Shown in pieces: positions 35,100 through 43,096 of a stretch of 64,000 nt of DNA. The notes under the pieces were generated by a model. The model had not been told where the DNA came from, ran no database searches, and saw only the letters and a list, made by a program, of their open reading frames with translations. The number at the start of each line of letters is the position of its first letter. The first letter of the stretch is position 1. Location of the stretch: positions 806,001-870,000 of the forward strand of contig NZ_CP093300.1 in the NCBI RefSeq assembly GCF_022812285.1, in the 5' to 3' direction. The translations under genes were made by a program, and so were the position numbers. The DNA comes from Alkalihalobacillus sp. LMS39. GTDB taxonomy: Bacteria; Bacillota; Bacilli; Bacillales; Bacillaceae_F.

Positions 35100-35786
35100 G
35101 TGAAAAAAAGAATAGGATGGATGTCTAGGAATAAAGTATGTTATACACTTGTCATAGCCTTAATTGGATTCGTTATGGTGGGTTGTAATAATACAGAGTC
35201 TTCGGGAGCGGAAGAACAGCCTGTAAATGAACAACCGAGCGAAACGGCTTCACAAAAGAATGATAACCAAAGTGAACCTGTCCAAGATGAGCCTGTAGTA
35301 AGTGAACCTGAAGAAGATACGAATGAAGGTAATGAGGGACAAGACACAGAACCAGTTGAAGCTACAGAACAAGAGCAACAGCCAATAGCAAGTAATCTAC
35401 CTGAACCAATTGAAATCGATGAAACAGTCTATCATGATAATGGAACGATTTTAACATTAGAAAGTATGAGTTTTCATGATGAATACATAACGGTGAATAT
35501 TAGTGTTATTAATGCGGCTGAATTTGATATTGATCTTGTTAATGGTGGACGTGATGCTGCCGTACTTGAAGATAATACAGGGCTGTCCTATTATTTTATG
35601 CCACCACATCGAAACGAAAGAATACAAATTAAAGAAGGAGAAAAGATGTCGGGTTCTTTAATATTTGTCGGTATGCTTCCGGAAGAGGCAACATCAGTAA
35701 ACTTTATATTAAATGATAAATTTGGTGGTAAAGCCGATTATGAGAGAAGTCCATCTTTCGAATTCTTAGATATTAAAATTCGGTAA
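35100..35786 (+). CDS. Lipoprotein with a DUF4352-like C-terminal domain
   Basis: Lipoprotein of 228 residues beginning with GTG, six bases after GAGGTGG. The signal peptide ends in FVMVGC. A long acidic, low-complexity linker (Glu, Pro, Gln, Ser; about residues 40-110) tethers a C-terminal beta-rich domain (about 115-225) that resembles DUF4352/telokin-like domains (YITVNISVINAAEFDIDL). One base is shared with the next gene's first possible ATG. No function is known. Confidence 0.72.
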   Translation: MKKRIGWMSRNKVCYTLVIALIGFVMVGCNNTESSGAEEQPVNEQPSETASQKNDNQSEPVQDEPVVSEPEEDTNEGNEGQDTEPVEATEQEQQPIASNLPEPIEIDETVYHDNGTILTLESMSFHDEYITVNISVINAAEFDIDLVNGGRDAAVLEDNTGLSYYFMPPHRNERIQIKEGEKMSGSLIFVGMLPEEATSVNFILNDKFGGKADYERSPSFEFLDIKIR

Positions 35787-35800
35787 TGAGGATGAACACA

Positions 35801-36553
35801 ATGAATGTAGTCCAAAAACTCGAACGAAAAGCCCGCAAGTGGATACTGTTAACTATCATAATGTTACTTTGTTTATTAGGAGCTTGTTCACTGTTTGAAG
35901 AAGTTAGTCAAGATAGTGAAGAGGGAGCACAGACAGGGGATAGAGAAGATCAAGGAACAGAAGATGAGCTTGTTCAAGATGATGGTATCATGGACGAAGA
36001 AGAAATATCTGTTTCTGTTGTATCAGAAGTAAAAATAGAAAAAATGGATATTGGTAACTCGGAAGTGTCCGTTTTTACAGCTGAGCTACCGAAAAGTCGA
36101 CTTATGATAACAGGAGATGTGGAAGATTCTGACCTTAACATGGCGATATTACAAGCATTAGATGATTTTGAGGCGATTACAACAGACGGTGGTACAACGT
36201 TAACATTACCTGATCATATTTTGTTTGATTTTGATTCATATGAACTAAGCTCAGACTCTTCCAAAGCGATTGAACAGTTACTTCAAATTGTTGAAATCTC
36301 TGAGGGCGATGTAGTTATTTCCGGTCATACTGATAATAAAGGTACACCAGAATACAATCAAGACTTATCAGAAAAACGTGCTCAAGCGGTAGTGGAAGAA
36401 TTAGTTGCCAATGGGGCAGACGAAAGTAGATTAATAGCAGAAGGATATGGGGAAACAAAACCCGTGGCGAGAAATGCTTATCCAGATGGAAGTGATGACC
36501 CGGAAGGTCGTCAGAAAAACCGAAGAGTCGAGGTTGTTGTGAAAGGTTTTTAA
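35801..36553 (+). CDS. OmpA-domain lipoprotein
   Basis: Lipoprotein of 250 residues. Signal peptide ends in CLLGAC; an acidic linker leads to a C-terminal OmpA/MotB-like domain (about 140-248: ILFDFDSYELSSDSSKAIEQ, then ISGHTDNKGTPEYNQDLS and NRRVEV), the kind that binds peptidoglycan through conserved Asp and Arg. The ATG at 35801 is preferred by the position of GAGG, though one at 35786 overlaps the previous stop. An outer-membrane-type domain on a lipoprotein in a monoderm suggests a membrane-to-wall tether. Confidence 0.85.
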   Translation: MNVVQKLERKARKWILLTIIMLLCLLGACSLFEEVSQDSEEGAQTGDREDQGTEDELVQDDGIMDEEEISVSVVSEVKIEKMDIGNSEVSVFTAELPKSRLMITGDVEDSDLNMAILQALDDFEAITTDGGTTLTLPDHILFDFDSYELSSDSSKAIEQLLQIVEISEGDVVISGHTDNKGTPEYNQDLSEKRAQAVVEELVANGADESRLIAEGYGETKPVARNAYPDGSDDPEGRQKNRRVEVVVKGF

Positions 36554-36569
36554 TAAATTCAGCTTATCA

Positions 36570-36607
36570 AAGGGTAGCTATTATTGAAATAGCTGCCCTT
36601 CTTGTTT
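36570..36607 (+). terminator. Terminator of the lipoprotein pair
   Basis: GGGTAGCTATT and AATAGCTGCCC form the stem with one mismatch; a T-rich tail follows. Confidence 0.8.
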
Positions 36608-36735
36608 TTAACAAATCGTGTTTTATTGTTTATTATTCAATAGTTTTTTCCAATTAGCATAAACCTTTTGCTATAATTAAACAGGTAACATTTCCTTATT
36701 ATTGATAATCATCCCAACAAGTAAAAAGCTGAAAA

Positions 36736-36762
36736 TGAAACACAGTGACATTCTTTTTCGTA
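36736..36762 (+). promoter_or_regulatory. Sigma-W-type promoter of pspA-ydjGHI
   Basis: TGAAAC, 17 bases, CGTA. This fits the ECF sigma-W consensus, and the orthologous operon in B. subtilis is a known sigma-W target. Confidence 0.65.
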
Positions 36763-36796
36763 TATAAAAGAAAAGTTCTTGAAAGGGGGCGACATC

Positions 36797-37456
36797 ATGA
36801 GCATACTCAAACGGTTTAAAACGATTATGGCGATGAAATTCGGTGAATCTTCATCTGAAAAAATAGTCAATCAACATTTAAAACAATTAGACCAAGACCT
36901 TCGCAATGTAAAAGTCGAATTGTCCACACTCATTTCTGACGAACAACGTGCTCAACGTGCAGTAGCGGAATGTCGAGCTGATATGGATAAATTTGAACGG
37001 TATGCACGAAAGTCGTTAGAAGAAGGTAGAGAAGATGAGGCTAGAAAGTTTCTCGAGAAAAAAACGACACTGGCAAGAGAAGAAGTACAGCTACAATCCA
37101 AATATGAAATGAAGAAACAAGTCGCAGAACAATTGAGGGAAATGCATGATAAGCTAGCTTCGGACCTACAACAATTAGAGACACGTCGGTCATTGTTAAC
37201 GGGAATGGCAACAGCAGCAGAGACGCAAAAGAAAATCAATGAAATGGGTTCACCTACCCATGCAGTGAGCGCTGAACTTGACCGTATGGAGGAAAATGTC
37301 GACCGTGCTAAATATGAAGCCGAGGCAATGGCAGAATTAACTAAGGAATCATTGGATGAAAAACAGGAGCCAGATGAATCACCCTCTTACGAAACAGCAG
37401 ATGATGCATTACAAAAGCTAAAGGAAGAACTTCAAAATAATAAAGAGTACGAGTGA
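36797..37456 (+). CDS. pspA: PspA/IM30-family membrane-stress protein
   Basis: Protein of 219 residues, almost all coiled coil, with an N-terminal amphipathic helix (SILKRFKTIMAMKFGE). It belongs to the PspA/Vipp1/ESCRT-III superfamily, which polymerises on damaged or low-energy membranes. The start at 36797 follows AAAGGGGGC; the frame extends six codons upstream, but that would consume the ribosome site. It heads an operon with ydjG, ydjH and ydjI homologues, the same order as in B. subtilis, where those genes recruit PspA to the membrane. Confidence 0.92.
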   Translation: MSILKRFKTIMAMKFGESSSEKIVNQHLKQLDQDLRNVKVELSTLISDEQRAQRAVAECRADMDKFERYARKSLEEGREDEARKFLEKKTTLAREEVQLQSKYEMKKQVAEQLREMHDKLASDLQQLETRRSLLTGMATAAETQKKINEMGSPTHAVSAELDRMEENVDRAKYEAEAMAELTKESLDEKQEPDESPSYETADDALQKLKEELQNNKEYE

Positions 37457-37503
37457 AAATAAAAAAATAGTAACTAAGTCAAAAGAAAAAGAGGTGACCT
37501 TGG

Positions 37504-38532
37504 GTGATCGTCCATTATAAATGTCCGAATTGTAGTGATGATATGGGCTTTGATAGTCAATCTGGTAAACTATCATGTCCGAGCTGTGGTCGGAATGAAA
37601 CAATCGAAACATATGATGAAAATTTAATTTCGATGACATTTGAAGAAGAAGAAGCAAAAGAATATCATTGTGAAAACTGTGGTGCGTCCGTTATTACTGA
37701 AGCTGATACGACGGCAACATCATGTAGCTTTTGTGGTGCGGGAGTTGTCTTGATCGACCGTTTATCGGGAGAGCTTGCCCCTGCCAAAGTAATTCCATTT
37801 ACAATTAGCAAAGATGAAGCAATGGCGGCTTTTAAAAAATGGTGTAAAAATGGGAGATTAACTCCAAAAAGGTTTATGTCTGGAAACCGGGTAAAAGAAA
37901 TCACAGGCATGTATGTTCCTTTTTGGATGTATGATTTAAATAGTAAAGTTAAAGTTCATGCAACAGGGAAAAAAATCCGTACCTATACGAGAGGCAACTA
38001 CATCTATACAGAAACAAAGTATTATGATGTGTTTCGGGATATTAATCTTGATTATGCAAAAGTTCCTGTTGATGCATCAGAACGGTTAAATGATGAATTA
38101 ATGGATAAATTAGAGCCATATAATTACTCGGATTTAAAACCGTTTAAAACACCTTATTTAGCTGGTTATTTAGCAGAAAAATATAATTTTACAGATGAGC
38201 AATTATTTTCTCGTGTGAAATCAAAGATTCAACGATTTATAGACTCTTATGTAGGCTCAACAATATCCGGATACAGTTCGGTTCATTATAATCGTCAAGA
38301 TATTAACACTGAGCAAAGAAAAAGCTTTTATGTGTTACTTCCGGTATGGATGGTGTACTACGATCATGATAAGCAGGAGCACACATTTGCGATGAATGGG
38401 CAAACTGGTAAAGTCGTAGGAAAACCACCGATAAGCTATGGAAAAGTAGCCGCCTGGTTTTCAAGTGTTGCTGGGGGAACCTTTCTCGTCATGAAACTCA
38501 TCTCACTCGCCTTTGGGGGTGGGTTACTATGA
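37504..38532 (+). CDS. ydjG: YdjG-like zinc-ribbon membrane-stress protein
   Basis: Protein of 342 residues starting with GTG seven bases after GAGGTG. Two zinc ribbons lie at the N-terminus (CPNCSDDMGFDS with CPSCG, then CENCGASV with CSFCG). A long beta-rich middle region follows, and a single TM helix close to the C-terminus (WFSSVAGGTFLVMKLISLAF). In B. subtilis YdjG acts with YdjH and YdjI in the PspA response. It overlaps the next gene by four bases. Confidence 0.88.
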   Translation: MIVHYKCPNCSDDMGFDSQSGKLSCPSCGRNETIETYDENLISMTFEEEEAKEYHCENCGASVITEADTTATSCSFCGAGVVLIDRLSGELAPAKVIPFTISKDEAMAAFKKWCKNGRLTPKRFMSGNRVKEITGMYVPFWMYDLNSKVKVHATGKKIRTYTRGNYIYTETKYYDVFRDINLDYAKVPVDASERLNDELMDKLEPYNYSDLKPFKTPYLAGYLAEKYNFTDEQLFSRVKSKIQRFIDSYVGSTISGYSSVHYNRQDINTEQRKSFYVLLPVWMVYYDHDKQEHTFAMNGQTGKVVGKPPISYGKVAAWFSSVAGGTFLVMKLISLAFGGGLL

Positions 38533-39308
38533 TGAAAAAAAGCGTTGCAATTATTCTCTTTTTTCTTCTTATTCCTTTAACAATGACGTTCGCTGAAACA
38601 AAACAATTGATTTATGATTTTGCCGAGTTATTAACCGAAGAAGAAAAGTTGGCACTAGAAGAAATGGCTCATGAATATGCTACTAAACATGAAACCGACT
38701 TTATTATTCTAACAACCAATGGTACGGATGGAAAAGGCATCGAGAGGTTTATGGGTGACCTCTATGACGAAAATAAATTAGGAAATAGTCATCCTAATGG
38801 TAATGCAGTTATTTTATCGATTGATATGGACGAAAGAGAAATTAATATATCAGGATTTGGAAAAGGAGAAGATTATCTTGATTTTAACAGACTAGAAGTT
38901 ATTCAAGATGAAATTTTTCCGTATTTAGCTGACGGTCATTATACTCATGCGTTTCAGAAATATATGGAAATGGCAGATGAATATTTGATGAGTGAACCAG
39001 CAATATATTCTGAACAAAACATCTTTTTTGAGCTTTGGTTTCAATTGCTTGTCTCTATCGCTGTCGGAGCGAGTGTTGTTGGGGTAATGCTTTACAATAC
39101 CGGTGGAAAAGTAACGACAAATCAAAGTACATATATGGATACAAGAACATCACGAGTCGTTTCAAGTCGAGATGCCTATGTGAGAAAAACAGTTACAAAG
39201 AGGAAAAAACCTTCAAATAACAATAAAAATAGTTCAGGTTTTGGTGGAAGTGGGGGACGAATGACTGGTGGCGGTCGTTCCCATAGTAGCAGTACAAGAC
39301 GATTCTAA
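38529..39308 (+). CDS. ydjH: YdjH-like TPM-domain membrane protein
   Basis: Protein of 259 residues. Signal peptide at the N-terminus, a TPM domain (about 25-150, YDFAELLTEEEKLALEEMAH and GNAVILSIDMDEREINISG), one TM helix near 165-190 and a basic Gly/Ser-rich tail (GFGGSGGRMTGGGRSHSSS) on the cytoplasmic side. Member of the conserved pspA-ydjGHI operon. Confidence 0.9.
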   Translation: MMKKSVAIILFFLLIPLTMTFAETKQLIYDFAELLTEEEKLALEEMAHEYATKHETDFIILTTNGTDGKGIERFMGDLYDENKLGNSHPNGNAVILSIDMDEREINISGFGKGEDYLDFNRLEVIQDEIFPYLADGHYTHAFQKYMEMADEYLMSEPAIYSEQNIFFELWFQLLVSIAVGASVVGVMLYNTGGKVTTNQSTYMDTRTSRVVSSRDAYVRKTVTKRKKPSNNNKNSSGFGGSGGRMTGGGRSHSSSTRRF

Positions 39309-39336
39309 CGCAGAAAAATAGAAAGGGATGAAGAAC

Positions 39337-40515
39337 ATGAAATCATTTTTTAAAGGTCAATTATCAAGTGTAATAGAATGGAAAGAATTCCGCGATGACA
39401 TGTTATTTTGGAAATGGAATGAAAGTGAAGTTAAAAAAGGAAGTAGATTAATCCTTCGTCCTAGTCAACATGCAATTTTTTTACAAAGTGGAAAAATTGA
39501 AGGGATTTTCACGGAAAGTGGAAATTATGATGTGGAATCTGATATTATACCGTTTTTATCAACATTAAAAGGATTTCGCTTCGGGTTTAATACAGGAATG
39601 CGAGCTGAAGTTTTATTTGTAAATACAAAGCTATTTCAAGTAAAATGGGGCACAAAAAGTCCGATTTATCTTAATGTCCCCCAACTCCAATTACCAGGCG
39701 GTGTACCAATTCGTGCAAATGGAACATACAGTTTTAAGATTGATGACTATATCGGGTTAATCGAAAACATTGCCGGGATAAAAGAGAGTTATGTGGTAGA
39801 AGATGTGAAGTCCATTGTTTCCGCGAACTTAAATGCCCTTCTTATGAAATGGATTCAAAAAGAAGGGAAAGATATGTTTAACCTTCAAGCGAACGCACTT
39901 GAAATCTCACGTGGTTTAACAGAGGATTTTGATATGAACGTCATAAGTAAAGGAATCAAAATTACTGAATTTAATATTGCTAGCATTAGTTATCCAGACG
40001 AGATTAAAGCAAAGATAACTGAAATGGCATCACAAGGCATGATTGGCAATGAGGACCGCTATGACCGAATAAGGATGACTGATGCGGTGACAGACGCAAT
40101 TCGTAATGGTGGAGGAAATAGTGGTGGCAGTGGTATGGGAGGAACAGCAAACGAAATCGCCGGTATGATGATGGGCATGAATATGGCTGGGCATATGATG
40201 AAAGGAATGAATCAACAGATGAATCCAAATTATCAACAGCCACAACAACCACAACCATATCCGAATCAATATCAACAACCACAGCAGTCACAACCATACC
40301 CAAATCAGTATCAACAACCACAGCAGTCACAGCCATACCCGAATCAGCATCAACAACCACAGCAACCACAGGCTCAACCTCATAGTCAACAAGGGGAGGC
40401 TTCAGGTAATCAAGGAAGTGCAAGTAGTTCATCGATTCCAAATTTTTGTCCAAATTGTGGAGCGAAAACAAGCGGTATGAACTTCTGTGGGAACTGTGGG
40501 CATAAGTTAGCATAA
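39337..40515 (+). CDS. ydjI: YdjI-like SPFH-domain protein with zinc ribbon and Q/P-rich repeats
   Basis: Protein of 392 residues. An SPFH (virion-core-like, YdjI-type) domain occupies about 1-250. A Gly/Met-rich region and a Gln/Pro/Tyr-rich linker with a 13-residue repeat (QQPQQSQPYPNQY, about 300-345) follow, and a C-terminal zinc ribbon CPNCGAKTSGMNFCGNCG. The start at 39337 follows GAAAGGG by nine bases. SPFH proteins organise membrane microdomains; YdjI homologues are PspA recruiters. Confidence 0.9.
   Translation: MKSFFKGQLSSVIEWKEFRDDMLFWKWNESEVKKGSRLILRPSQHAIFLQSGKIEGIFTESGNYDVESDIIPFLSTLKGFRFGFNTGMRAEVLFVNTKLFQVKWGTKSPIYLNVPQLQLPGGVPIRANGTYSFKIDDYIGLIENIAGIKESYVVEDVKSIVSANLNALLMKWIQKEGKDMFNLQANALEISRGLTEDFDMNVISKGIKITEFNIASISYPDEIKAKITEMASQGMIGNEDRYDRIRMTDAVTDAIRNGGGNSGGSGMGGTANEIAGMMMGMNMAGHMMKGMNQQMNPNYQQPQQPQPYPNQYQQPQQSQPYPNQYQQPQQSQPYPNQHQQPQQPQAQPHSQQGEASGNQGSASSSSIPNFCPNCGAKTSGMNFCGNCGHKLA
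40234..40368 (+). repeat. In-frame 39-bp tandem repeat inside ydjI
   Basis: Units of 39 bases start at 40234, 40273 and 40312, with a partial fourth at 40351. Each encodes about QQPQQSQPYPNQY. The number of units could vary between strains. Confidence 0.85.
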
Positions 40516-40552
40516 AAGAAAGTTCTAGAAAACGAATACCGAAAAGCTGAAT

Positions 40553-40585
40553 GTCCTTTGCTTTTGATAGCAGAGGACGTTTTAT
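40553..40585 (+). terminator. Terminator of the pspA-ydjGHI operon
   Basis: GTCCTTTGCT and AGCAGAGGAC pair with one mismatch, followed by GTTTTATTT. Confidence 0.75.
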
Positions 40586-40595
40586 TTATGTTTTT

Positions 40596-40791
40596 GTTCT
40601 TTATTAGGAACAAGAAACGAGTTATAAAATGTGAAAAACTTAGAAAAAAGGAGAAAAATAACGAAATAAAGAATTTAATGTTCTTTATAACGCATAAATG
40701 AGTGATTTTAAACATTTTCAATAGCTTGAAAGCGGATTATAATGAAGTTGTTGATACGTTATTGAGAACAAAAAATATTCTATCGTTCTTA
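40596..40791. promoter_or_regulatory. Cluster of SinR-like boxes upstream of tasA
   Basis: Exact GTTCTTT occurs at 40596-40602 and 40680-40686; near matches are GTTCTTA at 40785-40791 and, on the minus strand, GTTCTCA ending near 40763. The SinR consensus is GTTCTYT. Short motifs in AT-rich DNA can arise by chance. Confidence 0.4.
40715..40743 (+). promoter_or_regulatory. Putative sigma-A promoter of the tasA operon
   Basis: TTTTCA, 17-base spacer, TATAAT, about 140 bases before the tasA start codon. Confidence 0.5.
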
Positions 40792-40882
40792 ATTGGAAAC
40801 TGATGTAAGGTTGAAATCTTTGCATCGCAAAGATTCACATAAATCATTATATACCCAAAGGGGTCGAAAGGGAGGAATAATA

Positions 40883-41542
40883 ATGAGTATTAAAAAGAAA
40901 TTAGGTATGGGAATTTTATCAGCAGCACTAGGAATTTCATTAATTGGTGGGGGAACGTTTGCGTATTTCAGTGATACTGCAGTACAAACGAATACATTTG
41001 CTTCAGGTACGATTGATTTAGATGTAGCACCAGAAGTGATTGTTGACCTAGAAAATTTAAAACCTGGTGACTGGATGAAGAGATCATTTGAACTTCAAAA
41101 CAACGGGTCACTACCAATTAAATATGTGACTTTAGGAACTGATTATACGGTAACAGACTTAAATGGAAATGCAGTAGACCCTGAGTTAGCAGCTCAATAT
41201 GCAGATTCTATTATTGTTCAGTTCTTAAAAAATACAACTGGAAACAAAGATTATAATGTCATTCTTGAGTTATCTCTACATGAATTAAATACAATGACTC
41301 CGGAAGATTTAGCTACAAAGTTAAACAAAGAAGTGAAATATGTTGTCCTACCGATCGTAGGCAAGATTCCAGTTGGGTTCCATGATGTGAAATACCAAGG
41401 AATTGGTGTTAATGAATCTCATGATTTCGACGTGAAGTTCGTTTTTGAAGAAACAGGTGAAAATCAAAACCATCTACAAGGTTTAGAGTTAGAACTTACT
41501 TGGACATTCGAAGGCTTCCAAGAAGATGGACAAAGAAGATAA
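40883..41542 (+). CDS. tasA: TasA/CalY-family biofilm matrix protein
   Basis: Secreted protein of 219 residues. A signal peptide (KKKLGMGILSAALGISLIGG) is followed by GTFAYFSDTAVQTNTFASGT, the standard N-terminus of mature TasA/camelysin, which is cut by SipW. TasA forms extracellular fibres in biofilms. The ATG at 40883 follows GGGAGGAATAAT. It is the first gene of an operon with tapA, sipW and a second TasA-like gene, whereas B. subtilis has tapA-sipW-tasA. Confidence 0.92.
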   Translation: MSIKKKLGMGILSAALGISLIGGGTFAYFSDTAVQTNTFASGTIDLDVAPEVIVDLENLKPGDWMKRSFELQNNGSLPIKYVTLGTDYTVTDLNGNAVDPELAAQYADSIIVQFLKNTTGNKDYNVILELSLHELNTMTPEDLATKLNKEVKYVVLPIVGKIPVGFHDVKYQGIGVNESHDFDVKFVFEETGENQNHLQGLELELTWTFEGFQEDGQRR

Positions 41543-41559
41543 ATATAAGTATCACAATG

Positions 41560-41582
41560 AAAGGTGAGGTATTCTCACCTTT
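41560..41582 (+). terminator. Partial terminator hairpin after tasA
   Basis: Perfect nine-base stem AAAGGTGAG/CTCACCTTT, with only a short T-run; probably an attenuator or processing signal between tasA and tapA. Confidence 0.6.
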
Positions 41583-41586
41583 CTCC

Positions 41587-41637
41587 CTATTTATTATCAT
41601 GAGCTTATATACATTGTAATTTCATGATAATAAATAG
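41587..41637. repeat. Perfect 16-bp inverted repeat between tasA and tapA
   Basis: CTATTTATTATCATGA at 41587-41602 and TCATGATAATAAATAG at 41622-41637 are fully complementary across a 19-base loop. It follows directly on the terminator-like hairpin. Confidence 0.9.
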
Positions 41638-41662
41638 AAGAGAAATTTAGGAGGGGTAGATA

Positions 41663-42472
41663 ATGAGGAGTCTTCGTAGTGTTAAAAAAAGTAAAAAATA
41701 TAAGAAGTTAATTGTATTTGCGCAAATCCTTGCGATTTGGTATGCGTCCATTCTATCACTTTCACTCGTTACATCAGATACTGTTGCTTATTTCAATGAT
41801 TCAAAAAAGACATCATTTTCTATTCAATCTGGGACATGGTGGGACGGTAGCAAACTTACATTTGTAAAACATAACACTGAAAATATTAAATCTTGTGAAC
41901 CACATTCTATTACGGCTCAAATAAAAAATGAAGGCTTTGATATGATGGATGGAACAGAATATGAAGTTGTCTATTGGCCCACTGACAACCGAAATCCTCA
42001 ACATAAAGGCGATGTCATCTATGAAGGAGCCATTGATCCGATCGGAAAAAACGAAATCGTTACTCTCCAGTTTGAAGCAGAAAAAGAGGGTTCCTATAAA
42101 TTTAAAGCATATCAACGTCCAGGCTTTAATGATAATTATGATACGCGAGAAGAAATTTGGAGTCATAAAATTATGATGAACTGTAAAGGTAAACAAGAAA
42201 AAGAAGCAAACAGTGATGTGGTAGAAGAAGTCGAGGAAAGTAAAGAAGAGGCAGAAATCATAGAGAAAGAAGAGAATGTTGAAGCCCCTATAATAGAAGA
42301 GGAAGAAATAAACAGGAAAGAAGAAAAAGAAGAGTCTGCTAAAAATAGTAAAGAAGAAGCCACTGATAAATCAGTAAATGAGGAAGAGAAAGAAGTAATG
42401 GAAACTTCAAGTGATGATAGTTTAGAGGAAATAGTAAATTCTCAATCTGAAAAAGAAGGTGAAGACGAGTGA
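41663..42472 (+). CDS. tapA: TapA-like fibre assembly/anchoring protein
   Basis: Protein of 269 residues with an N-terminal hydrophobic helix (FAQILAIWYASILSLSLVTS) and the mature-like segment DTVAYFNDSKKTSFSIQSGT. The following domain (about 60-175) holds ITAQIKNEGFDMMDGTEYEV, as in TapA, which is needed for TasA fibre assembly in B. subtilis. The C-terminal third is an acidic low-complexity tail of Glu, Lys and Ser. SD is GGAGGGG. It overlaps sipW by four bases. Confidence 0.87.
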   Translation: MRSLRSVKKSKKYKKLIVFAQILAIWYASILSLSLVTSDTVAYFNDSKKTSFSIQSGTWWDGSKLTFVKHNTENIKSCEPHSITAQIKNEGFDMMDGTEYEVVYWPTDNRNPQHKGDVIYEGAIDPIGKNEIVTLQFEAEKEGSYKFKAYQRPGFNDNYDTREEIWSHKIMMNCKGKQEKEANSDVVEEVEESKEEAEIIEKEENVEAPIIEEEEINRKEEKEESAKNSKEEATDKSVNEEEKEVMETSSDDSLEEIVNSQSEKEGEDE

Positions 42473-43059
42473 AAGCCATGATGAAGTGGAGTAGTCGGCT
42501 AATCAGTTTTGTATTGTTTATAACATTGATATTTTTAGTTTTTATCGTCATTTCTACTAAAGCATCGGGTGGGGATCCTGAACTATTTGGCTATCAATTA
42601 AAAACAGTATTGTCTGGATCGATGGAACCCGAATTTAAAACAGGGTCTGTCATTGCAGTGAAACCTGGTGGTGATATGACAAAATTTACTGAAGGTGACG
42701 TTATTACGTTTATGGAAAATGAAACAAAGCTAGTAACCCACCGTGTCATTGGTGTGGTTGAAAGTGGCGAACATGTAATGTATGAAACAAAAGGGGATAA
42801 CAATAAAGCACCAGATAGTAGTTTAGTTTTATCTGAAAATGTCGTAGCTGAATATACTGGATTTACGATACCTTATTTGGGATATATAGGAAATTTCGCG
42901 CAATCAAAAGAAGGAGCTGCATTATTGTTAATTTTACCGGGGTTATTCCTTGTCCTATATTCAGGTGTGACAATGTGGCAAGCGATTAATCAACTTGAAA
43001 AAGAGAATAAAAAGAGAGCAAAAGCTGAAAGAGCTGAACAACTAAAAGAGTTAATGTAA
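42469..43059 (+). CDS. sipW: ER-type signal peptidase I, SipW
   Basis: Membrane protease of 196 residues starting with GTG. The catalytic serine is in LSGSMEP and the histidine in THRVIGVV, a Ser-His pair of the ER type rather than Ser-Lys. TM helices lie near 10-31 and 150-172. SipW is dedicated to TasA and TapA maturation, which fits its position between tapA and a second tasA-like gene. Confidence 0.94.
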   Translation: MKAMMKWSSRLISFVLFITLIFLVFIVISTKASGGDPELFGYQLKTVLSGSMEPEFKTGSVIAVKPGGDMTKFTEGDVITFMENETKLVTHRVIGVVESGEHVMYETKGDNNKAPDSSLVLSENVVAEYTGFTIPYLGYIGNFAQSKEGAALLLILPGLFLVLYSGVTMWQAINQLEKENKKRAKAERAEQLKELM

Positions 43060-43096
43060 AAGGTGATATAGTTTACTACGGATTGTAGGTGATGAG

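Noticed and set aside
40004-40513. 169-residue minus-strand frame with repeated VVAVVVD units.
   Set aside because: It is a shadow of the ydjI repeat region read on the other strand.
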